The position numbers and the translations under genes were made by a program. Shown piece by piece: positions 46,701 through 54,825 of a stretch of 54,825 nucleotides of DNA. A model generated the notes under the pieces. That model searched no databases, was not told the DNA's origin, and was given only the letters and a program-made list of their open reading frames with translations. Source of the stretch: Thamnocephalis sphaerospora (lineage: Eukaryota; Zoopagomycota; Zoopagomycetes; Zoopagales; Sigmoideomycetaceae). The stretch's first letter is position 1. Every line of letters starts with the position of its first letter. Location: assembly GCA_003614735.1 (NCBI GenBank), contig KZ992454.1, positions 1-54,825 on the forward strand, given 5' to 3'.

Positions 46701-47147
46701 TGGAGCGGGAGGCATTGGCAGCGCCATGCCAGTCGCCATCGGATGAAAGGCGCTTGAGCCCGCTGGATCCAGCCCCATACTGGAATTCGCCATCCTGACG
46801 CCACCGTTCACGTCTCTCCGGCGTTTACGCGCCATGTGTGCGTGCGAGGACGATGAGGACGCCGGTGATGGAGATGCACTGCGTACAGGGTAAATGGCCG
46901 TCGATGTCCAACGCAGTGCTGCTCCGTCAGTACCGCGCACATCAGCAGATGATGGCACATCAGTCGGCATCAGACGTGCAGGAGGATGCTGCAGCGAGTT
47001 GGGCGTAGCGTCCCCACGCGAGTTTGATGCGGTATTTGTTGACGAAGTTACGCTGGACGACTGCGACGTAGGCTGCGATTCCACGGGCGGGCGATTTGCA
47101 GCGGCCGCCAGACTTTGCTCACTGTCTGTTGGAAATTGCCGCTCCAT
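43737..47147 (-). CDS. COP1-type RING/coiled-coil/WD40 E3 ubiquitin ligase
   Basis: Twelve exons: 46573-47147 (ATG 47147), 46362-46421, 46174-46268, 45983-46096, 45784-45899, 45513-45722, 45391-45443, 44818-45330, 44552-44742, 44366-44482, 43946-44286 and 43737-43865. All phases agree; 837 residues. After a disordered Ser/Pro-rich N-terminus with a basic RKRRR patch comes a complete C3HC4 RING (Cys192, 195, 207, His209, Cys212, 215, 226, 229) whose first Cys codon is split by intron 1. A coiled coil (LQKD...AEANANLNLLL, VQVLQQQIE) follows, then a seven-bladed WD40 domain with COP1-specific strings: SSIEFSTDDRFFALAGVTRKIKVFNY, SWSHNNTAHLASSDYDG, GSDDAKVKIWST and WYYDLR (DDB1-binding WDxR-like). 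Intron 3 has a perfect TACTAAT branch site. Confidence 0.92.
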
Positions 47148-49496
47148 AATGCACACTGCCTTTTAAACTTTGCCCGGCTTCCGTGCGCCGGCCCGTTTGC
47201 TCGGCAGTGGCAACGACGTCTCTTGCCTGGCGTTGCAGCAATGAAGATAGCAACCGGATGAGCTACAAGCGTCGAAATTGGTCAGGTAGAGCAAGTTCAA
47301 GGTGCAAGCGAGAGGAAGTGCTGCTGAGAAACGAGAATAAGGTGGGAAGGAAGACGTACGTCAGGTGCATGCTAGGTTGAACGCAAAGGTCAGCGCTGCG
47401 CAAAGAGCAAGCGCAGTGCATAACATTCAAAGGCGTTCTTCACGTGATCTGCCATGCACGCCGTTACAACGCTTACCAGAGACTGTGCCCGCCACCTATC
47501 GTGATCCAAATACGACGTGTATGCGGCTTATTGAATGGTTCGATACGATTTGTGCTGAGCTCTACGGCCAGCTGTTGTGTAGTGTGGTCAGAAAGCGACG
47601 CGGTGCAACCGCTGGCGCAAGCGCTGTCTTGAGCACACCAAACACGCCAGCAGTATGAAAACGCAGCAGGAGTGGGGCCAGGCTGCGGCGCAAAGCTTCA
47701 GCGCTTTAGATATGTCCACACGGTATAAGCGGCGTTGCGTCCAAGAAAGACGTGGTGTGTCTGCACAAGGGTACGAAAGCGCGGTACAGGTGTAGTAGAA
47801 GGGCTGGCTTTGGGTGAGTTATATCGGCACCGCCAAAGATTATCGACCAATTGCAGGCACACTTGCGCAACGCCCTATGCCTGGCCTTCTGCACCGTTGT
47901 GTTCCAACGATTCAATATTTGCCGCTCCCAGGACTAAATCCGCTGCGACAGTGAGAAGAAAGGGTCCAAAGAAGCGGCAGATCTTGGGAGGTGCTTGGCG
48001 CCCGACACTGGCACGGCCATGCTATGGACAGGCAAAATACACAGCCAACCCCGCCGATGTGCGCCGGCTGGAACGCAGAAATGGGCCGGATCACTTGTTG
48101 GGCTACGCTGCGGCAAGCATGTCAGGTGTCTGGTATAGAATGCACTTTGGCTGCCATGAATACCAATGGGCTGATGTGAGACAAGGTTAACAGGCCATTA
48201 ACAGTCGCTGCAGCATCGTATGGCACCAATAGTCATGTTCAATCTGTATCAGTGGACAACCACCTGACCTGCACTGGCGCCCAAGTGAATGGCGCGCGCT
48301 TACGTTTTCGAGTCTGCAGCACTCGTGAATGGTGATCACTGCGGAATTTTCCGAATGTGGCTCTTGGACTCCAAGGGCGTTGAGCAATGAGCCTGTAAAA
48401 GTGAAACACCCAGCTGGCTACCAGTACGCCTGTTTTAGTTGGGAATTTGCACATCTAATACGGACAGTAGTGGCAGCTTTTCTGCATTGATAGGGGCATG
48501 TAAGGATTACAGAAATAGCGCACGGTTTGGCTAAAGCGTAGATAAATATTGCAGCACTCCAAGATATGCACTGTTGCGCACTCGATTCGAGCTAGTTTGT
48601 ACGCCATGCTATATTTCGTATTAGACACCTGTACGCTCTGACTGGCTGTCGTCCAAACAAGCAACTCAAAATGCCTGCAACCATGCTAGCACATGCAAAA
48701 GCCGCTGGCGATCATGCGTGCATGACAGCGTGCTACGCCCGTTGAAAGTGGTACTTTTGCCCGCTTGCCACCTTGCCAAGCGCACCGCCAGTCTCGTGCC
48801 ACTCTATCAATTGCAGCGTGCCGGTATACCAATCAGCATCGGATTCAGCGAGCGTAATGTGCGGCTCTGGCATGCATGCTGAAGCTGTAAAGACATACAC
48901 GCTTGCTTTGCCTGCGCTGCTTTGACGTTGACTGCACCATGCGTGTCCGCGGCGTGTTACATCAGTACTACAGGCACATGGTTACGCGCAAAGGCCGTTG
49001 CATCGCCGTGAGCACCTGTAAAAGCTGCAGTGCACTCCATTGGGTTTAGATGTGTGTCCTATCAACGGCAAGACATTTGCGTGATTAGCATGCCAATGGT
49101 GGCGGTAACTGTAGAATACGGATCACACTGCAGCGCATAAAGAGGAATGCTACGACTCTAGAACGCGGACATTTGCATCAGGTTCATCCATCACGCTACT
49201 CTCAGACAGCCACGCAGATATGCAGATTACGGCGATTACAGAGAGGATATATTGAGTAGACGCATCCGAAAACAGCATGCATTCTGCAGTATGCGTGTTC
49301 GACTGTCCACCATGAAGCAATAATGCAATATCGATGCGTGATAGCACAATAGGCTATCCGCCAAAAGCGTGGCAGGCTGCAAAGCGCTGCCGCTGTTTCC
49401 AAATCAAGAACATGAGAATATATCCAGTGCGGGTGGCCTAGTTCACCAAAAACTCGGGCGGTTTGGGTCTACACTTGACCAAGGCAATAGCGAACG
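47148..49496. other. Intergenic, 5' region of COP1-like gene
   Basis: 2.3 kb without a secure gene. A minus-strand frame ending at 48733, with an internal ATG at 48873, encodes 46 coding-like residues (TLAESDADWYTGTLQ...) and could be a last exon; no partner found. Confidence 0.3.
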
Positions 49497-49661
49497 CTAC
49501 CTAGTAGCGCCAGTTGTAGGGGTGGCGCCATTACCGGTAACTTGCTTTGGTTTGCTATCTGAAACGGTGCCAAATCTGCCTGGCGCGGCCTCTACAGTGA
49601 TGCTCGTCGAGGCAACAGCCAGAAGCGCGGGCAGAGCAAACAGCACGTAGGAATACTGCAT
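49497..49661 (-). CDS. Small secreted peptide, family copy A (C-terminus altered)
   Basis: 54 codons from ATG 49661 to TAG 49497. The hydrophobic signal peptide (MQYSYVLFALPALLAVAST) and the EAAPG cleavage region match copies B (50557) and C (52342). Beyond that the mature part is short and polar. Compared with copy B at the base level, one G is missing around 49519-49523; the reading frame therefore leaves the shared aromatic ending and stops at a shifted TAG after TTGATR. An ancestral stop lies in the other frame at the homologous place. Either a decayed copy, a functional variant or a base error. Confidence 0.6.
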   Translation of the reverse strand: MQYSYVLFALPALLAVASTSITVEAAPGRFGTVSDSKPKQVTGNGATPTTGATR

Positions 49662-50556
49662 GCTGATTAGACTAGTTGCAATGGCTAGCTGTGAGCAATT
49701 ACAGAGCGTGACAGTAGATGCAGGTACGTGAGGGGGCGTGTGTGGGCACTAGCTGGCGATACTGGTATGGCATAGTAGTGCATAGCGTCCGCTATATACA
49801 CTTGCCGGTGCCAGTTACCAGGATTTGCAAACATTTGTGATAACAGGGCATCCGTTAATTATTAATCATGCATTGTGCCCTCGCGTTCCGCCTCTTTGTA
49901 TCTTATCGAGCCACTTGAGCTATCTGTGATGTGCTGCTTTACATCTGTCCAGCAGCTTCGCCCACAATCTAGTCGAAGCCATTTTTGCGCAGTGATCGCT
50001 CGCACCGCTCCTCTGGCGCGCACTTGTAGCAGTGCCTCGCAGCATTCAATGATACATGGTCTTTATACGCATATTTCTATTTATCACAAGTATGCACAAA
50101 AAACCAAGTCTGTGTGGACGATAATCGTACGCTGTCGCGGTAACCGCCAAGCAAAAGCAAAGCATTTCTCGGTGAGTTGAAGAGGTCATTTTTACCCAAA
50201 AAGTGATGCTCGGTTCTGACCGGATGCGCACAAAACTAAACAGAGGGCGCAGACAAAGGCTGGGATTCATGTGTAGCAACCATAGTGCACTATTTTAATA
50301 ACCTCAAGTTTTTCACTGCCGCCGCCATGCTCTGCTGGCACGAAGCATTATTGCTATAGTGTCATTCGCGGTAGCTAGTGGAAAAGTAATCGTTTTACAT
50401 AACAGGCGGAAAAGGCTGCATCGTTTTCGAAAGTAACCGCCGAGTAGGCTGGCTTCCGTTTTGCGCTGTTATCCACAGATTAAAGGCGCAAGAACGTGCC
50501 TGGCATGTTTAACTCGACCCTTCAGAGGCATTGACCGAGTCAGCGGCTAGTGCTAC
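49662..50556. other. Intergenic between peptide copies A and B
   Basis: Promoter of copy A at the left end, 3' flank of copy B at the right; no gene seen. Confidence 0.4.
49793..49800 (-). promoter_or_regulatory. TATA box of peptide copy A
   Basis: TGTATATA on the minus strand, about 135 bases upstream of ATG 49661, at the same distance as in copies B and C. Confidence 0.6.
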
Positions 50557-50712
50557 TTAGTAGTGCCAGTTGTACCGGGTGCCGCCGCCAGTGACTTCTT
50601 CTGGCTGGCTGCCAGGAAGGCCGCCAATACCAGGTGCAGCCTTAACGACGTTAGCGGTTGATATGATGGCCAAAAACACGGCTAGAGCAAGCAAGGCATG
50701 GGTGCACTTCAT
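50557..50712 (-). CDS. Small secreted peptide, family copy B
   Basis: 51 residues from ATG 50712 to TAA 50557. A signal peptide (MKCTHALLALAVFLAIISTA) is followed by the conserved segment APGIGGLPGS, a short Gln/Glu linker, a Gly-rich turn and a terminal RYNWHY. After removal of the signal the mature product would be only about 26 residues. The sequence TTGGCTTTGGCTAATTTTCTC before the start is similar to that of copy C. The antisense strand also stays open, which I treat as a shadow. Function unknown: a secreted signal, antimicrobial or effector-like role are all conceivable and none is shown by the sequence. Confidence 0.65.
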   Translation of the reverse strand: MKCTHALLALAVFLAIISTANVVKAAPGIGGLPGSQPEEVTGGGTRYNWHY

Positions 50713-52341
50713 ATTGAGAAAATTAGCCAAAGCCAACTGGCTGCAGGTGGTAGAACAGTGCAAGTTTGTATACAATTGCGCAAGGAAGGCTAAAGTGCGG
50801 TGGTCGGTGATGTCGATGGAGCAGATCAACATACAGTACAGGCTGTATATCTGCCAGCCTATACCGGCGTCAGGTAGATATCTGCTTACAGCCAGCACTT
50901 GCTTGACTCTTGCCTGCTGTGCTACGCATGCTGCACTGTCATTTGACCTTTCAGTCGCAGCCATGCATAAGCCGTGTCTGCCAAAGCGAAGACTTGTGTA
51001 ATGCACTATACGTCAGTCGAAGCATGTGGAGCTTTGAGCGTTGAAAATTACCCATATTGGTGACATCAACCCTCCCCATTTGGCAGCGTTTAATATCCCT
51101 CTCGCCCCAATCCGACTAAAGGCAGGCTTTTACTTCATTACTGGTGTGCGCTATCAAGGCAGAAGTGTGCATTGGACCCTCATTCAGTGATAATATCGTC
51201 TTGCTCTGGTGGCCCTTGTTAGCATGATGCACGGTCGGCTCATTCCGTGACCCTAGATTAGAGCTGTGGCTTTGCATTGGGGAGCACCGACGCGAGCGTC
51301 AGCAAGTAAACACCAGGACTGTCCATGGGCTTACGACCTTAGCGCTTTCTGGATGCCTGGCGGTGACCATAAGCTTAGAGCCACTTTTGGCAAAACTAGC
51401 TAGCTTTGCTGTACACTTGGCCGGTGTTCAACGCACAAACCAGTCGTGCCGCTCGGCGTAACAGTCAACGTCATAAAACCGCTACTTCTGTAGCACCATC
51501 GTGCTCGAAACGCGCCAGCCAACATGTCGCCCACCGTCTATGTTCAAGGCCTACGTCTACAAGGCAAGGACTACGTGCAACGCTGAAAGAAAGCACAAGC
51601 AGAGCTGCTACCCGGTGCGTCAGTATGCCCGTCCACTGGCGGACCCACCAAACTCAAGCAAATTATCACGTGGAAATTCCCCAGCTGGTACCACGTCGGC
51701 TGTTGCATGTCGCCATGCGTTAGTGGAAAGCAGGTGGCTATGGTGTTGGTATACCAAACATAGCGTGTCTTTACACCACCCCCGAAAACGAAACTGTACA
51801 TCAACACGGTTACCCGTCGCTTCACTGCTACGCATCATTGCTCACGCGCCTGCGGCGTTGTGCCACGCAAAATTTACAACGCTGTGTATGTTTGTGTGCA
51901 ACAGAGTCGAAAACCTGCCAAGTCGCGCGGCCGACTATCACCGCAATCCCTGTGGTTGTTATCACGATAAGCCGCGCAGTTTTGCGCCATTCAGCAACCA
52001 TAGAAAAGTAGCAATAAGTATGATGGCTCCACACCACTTTCAAGGCAATCGGCCAGATAGCTAGCAACAGAGTATAGTGTACGGGTGAATGCGAGTCAAC
52101 TAGACCAAGCGCACAGTGGGAGGCAGATGTGATCGCACGTCACTCCATAGCTTGAGTGATACTCTAATGCACTTGTATAATGTGAATAGATCATTCATTA
52201 GCAATATGTAACAGGTTGCAAGAACGGTACGCTGTCCGTGGGGCCAGGCGTATAAACGCGGGCAGAATAGTCGGCCTAGCCTTGCTGCTGGCATGAGTAA
52301 ACTGAGCGCTTGCCTTGTCCCGCTAGAGCAACAGCGACTGC
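50713..52341. other. Intergenic between peptide copies B and C
   Basis: 1.6 kb. Contains the copy B promoter at its left end. The plus-strand frame at 51501-52064 is long but has no domain, signal or biased codon use that I can see. Confidence 0.35.
50845..50852 (-). promoter_or_regulatory. TATA-like box of peptide copy B
   Basis: GATATACA on the minus strand, about 137 bases upstream of ATG 50712; weaker than the boxes of copies A and C but in register with them. Confidence 0.5.
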
Positions 52342-52533
52342 TTAGTAGCGCCAGCCAAAGCGGCCACCACCGCCGCCAAGGGGATCCTCCGGATCGCAGT
52401 CTGGGTCTTCAGGATCACATGTGGGCTCGCTGCCAGGAAGGCCACCAAGGCCAGGAGCGGCTTCAACAACGACGACAGTCGAAGCGACGGCCAGAAGCGC
52501 GGCCAGAGCGAGCAGAACGTGGGTGTACTTCAT
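52342..52533 (-). CDS. Small secreted peptide, family copy C
   Basis: 63 residues from ATG 52533 to TAA 52342. Signal peptide MKYTHVLLALAALLAVAST, then APGLGGLPGS as in copy B. It carries an extra acidic insertion made of two CDPEDP units (two Cys seven residues apart), a five-Gly run and a terminal RFGWRY. The leader bases ATTAGC...AACATG upstream (about 12-24 bases before the ATG) resemble those of copy B. Of the three copies it has the strongest TATA box. The insertion looks like a tandem duplication within the gene. Confidence 0.7.
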   Translation of the reverse strand: MKYTHVLLALAALLAVASTVVVVEAAPGLGGLPGSEPTCDPEDPDCDPEDPLGGGGGRFGWRY

Positions 52534-54825
52534 GTTGATGAGATTAGCTGAAGTCAAGTATTAGTGGGTGGTTACAGGAGAGAGATGGCTTTGGGTGGAA
52601 GTAGACAAGAGGCAGCTGGTTGAATGACTGGTGATGATATTGGGTCCAGAGCGTTGCGCGGCGCTGCATTATATACACGCCGTTGCTGCTCGCTGCAACA
52701 CTGTGGAAACTAGCTAGAACCCTAACTATGACCATATTTGCTACTATAAGCTGCGCACAACACCCCAATAAGCGATTACCATTTTCGCAAGCACCAATGC
52801 AGTATTGGTCGGCCGGCCACAGCTGCGTCCAAAGAACAGCTGCTTGGAACAAGGACTTGTACAGTGCATCATGCGCCGGAGGAGCGTGATCCACCTAGAA
52901 AACAGACGGCAGCTCAATTTGGTAGCGGTTGGCGGTGCATATAGTAATTCCCAATCCGGCAGTCGCCCAATATGGCCAACTGCCTGCTCAGCACCAGTGT
53001 CAGGCCATTGCACACCCATCGGCTGCAGTAGGCATGCACTGCTAGGTAGTGTCGACTAGAGGGCCAGCGGCGAGACTGCCAGCTTCCGATACTTGCTTGT
53101 CCTCTCGCGCTGAGTCGTTTGTAAACGATCTCCGCCGTGTGCTTCGTGGTTACTACAGTCCGCAAGAGTTACCAAGCAACAGCGCTGATCTTCTCTAGGC
53201 TTGAACCGCAGTGCCATTTACGGAAGGCGGCGCAAGGAACATCTACGTAGGTGTTGGCAAATGGATTTCGAGATTACCTACTTAGAGAGTCGCCTGCGCC
53301 GACCGCACGCTCGAAGCCTACAGCGAGCGCAGTGTGACGTAAACCACTGGATGCAGGACAGGAGACGGTCTGATTAGTGCAGACAAGGCTTGCCGATTTG
53401 GACTACGTAGTTGGCAGGCTCTAGCATATGCCAAGAAACACAGCGCCGGTCCTTGGTCGAACAGCGCTCAAAGACAGCGTGATCTAGTGGTACCATGATG
53501 GTGCTTGCCGTGAAACTGCCGAGGCGTGATGATTACACGGGCACAAGCCTTCGCAAGAATGCGGGTTTGTCTATGGCAGCGGCAAGAATGTCGCCGCCGC
53601 GCAGCCTCGCTCTGCTTGAGTCCTCCACATTGGGCAAAATACTGTGCACTAGCAACAGCAGCCAAGGCAGCCTGGGACACAAAGCGCAGGCGTATTTGGA
53701 AGGGTCGCTGTAAAGCGATGATCATGCTGTTGGGTTGCGGACTGCGCCGCGCATCAGCACCAAGTGCAAACGCTGCCAGCCTGCCCAAGAGACCGTGACC
53801 CGGTGCGTCAAAAGACGGGTATAGCAAACCGGTTTCAACCACCGTTTACTCGGGCTCCTGCCGATGAGAAGGCGATGCGAGTCGATCGACTTGGAGCCAC
53901 AGTTAATTACTCGTATGCATTGTAAAGCAAGAGCACGTAAAGGCTTGGTGGTTCAACCCGGCACTCGCCTGCAGGGATGGAGCTGGAAAAACTCCCGTTA
54001 ATACAGCGCATCATTTGATAGCATAGCCCACACAAGCGAGCAAAACCGCAAGTCGATAGAGTACTAGGCAAAATACACGGCGCATGTATAGCACAAATAT
54101 AGCCTGGACGGGTTATTGCGACTCATAAAAGCGCAAGATTCTGCCTGGGCTAGTCGTCTGCCTTAGTGTTAAAATTGCTCTTGTGCTACCTATTCCTTTG
54201 CGTGCAATCTCCGCTGCCCATGCCATGCTCTGGCAATGACGGCGGAGCTTGCGAGGTGTGTCAATTGCACCTTGATGGATGTAGGCAGTTGGTTAGGCAG
54301 GGTGTGAGAATTAGCTGCGCCAATACGCAGTTTACCGGTGTGGCCTATACGTCGGACTGCAAATTACGTGTGCACAGTGCAACAGGTGTAGCTGGGCCAA
54401 CCCGCCATGGATAGGAAAGCACGAAAGGGCACGGGTTTTGCTGTGCACGCTAAATTAGGCTTTGCACACTGAAAGCAAACTTTACAGTAACAAGCGTGGG
54501 CCATACAAAGGCTAATAGGCGATGCGCGTGTTGTGTGCAAATCGATGCTACGGCCATATTCGCAACTGTATAGCTGCCGGATGTGCGCTGCCAGTTCTGC
54601 ATCGCGCCGCTATGCTGCGGCCGTGCAAAAGCACTTGAATACTGGTTCTGCGATCGCTGCAAAGTAGATCGCCGAATGACATTACGTACCAGCTATTCAA
54701 TTTTTGCCGCTACTAGCAAAGATTCGTGCTTACAAAAGCGCGCTAGGTTGAAGGCGCGCTGAGGAGCCTTTGTAACGTGCGGGCCTCCAACCGCACGTGT
54801 TTTCCATTTTCCATACAAGTATTGC
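52534..54825. other. Intergenic to window end
   Basis: 2.3 kb with no supported gene. Contains the copy C promoter and, at 54166-54414, a Cys-rich open frame without an ATG (see findings). Confidence 0.35.
52669..52676 (-). promoter_or_regulatory. TATA box of peptide copy C
   Basis: GTATATAA on the minus strand, about 137-142 bases upstream of ATG 52533. Confidence 0.65.

Noticed and set aside
47735-48190. 151-codon plus-strand frame in the COP1 upstream gap
   Set aside because: Arg/Cys/His-rich with no motif and no splice partner; likely chance.
51501-52064. 187-codon plus-strand frame
   Set aside because: No signal, domain or biased composition; expected by chance in a long GC-balanced gap.
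53480-53550. tRNA-like D-arm (TCTAGTGGTA)
   Set aside because: No matching anticodon stem or T-loop consensus follows.
53930-53990. tRNA-Gly-like string (TTGGTGGTTCA and CTCGCCTGC)
   Set aside because: Acceptor and T stems do not pair and the spacing is wrong.

Overview
The window is nuclear DNA of a fungus. The genes carry short GT-AG introns (about 55-150 bases), and the products are typically fungal: a GPI-anchored chitin/polysaccharide deacetylase, three fungal oligopeptide transporters (OPT), an EI24/RRT8-like protein, a mitochondrial malonyl-CoA:ACP transacylase and a 370-residue feedback-type DAHP synthase. I could not fix the phylum. A COP1-type RING/coiled-coil/WD40 ubiquitin ligase, which the model yeasts lack, suggests an early-diverging lineage over a yeast, but that is inference. 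A run of 168 Ns at 15368-15535 marks a scaffold gap. I saw no tRNA, rRNA, transposon or CRISPR.

Layout. 1-417: 3' end of an unidentified gene. 872-2514: an F-box-like gene with a frame change. 4017-6248: OPT 1. 6693-10935: a DUF300/OST-alpha (TMEM184/LAZ1) membrane protein with a tail of about 1000 residues. 12361-14586: OPT 2. 16205-17255: EI24-family protein. 17634-19026: chitin deacetylase. 19224-19583: a likely two-exon small gene. 21423-27673: a tight block of housekeeping genes (GPN1 GTPase, cytidine deaminase, mitochondrial MCT1, spliceosomal cyclophilin CWC27). 28609-30654: a secreted repeat-rich wall or mucin-like protein. 30819-32426: DAHP synthase in eight exons. 34652-36991: OPT 3. 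37350-38414: F-box/LRR protein. 40118-42745: kelch-BTB protein. 43737-47147: COP1-like ligase in twelve exons. 49497-52533: three dispersed copies of a short secreted-peptide gene, each with a TATA-like box about 135-140 bases upstream of its ATG. The last 2.3 kb has no gene I can support.

Several genes (cytidine deaminase, MCT1, EI24, GPN1, CWC27, COP1, DAHP synthase) are broken into short exons that single-frame ORF scans miss. I rebuilt them by hand from splice sites, phase and family motifs; exon coordinates are in the entries and in each case the phases add up. Themes are oligopeptide uptake (three OPTs), ubiquitin-ligase adaptors (F-box, F-box/LRR, kelch-BTB, COP1) and secreted or wall products. 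The most novel-looking element is the secreted-peptide family with its shared promoter layout. One copy appears to have lost its conserved C-terminus by a one-base deletion.
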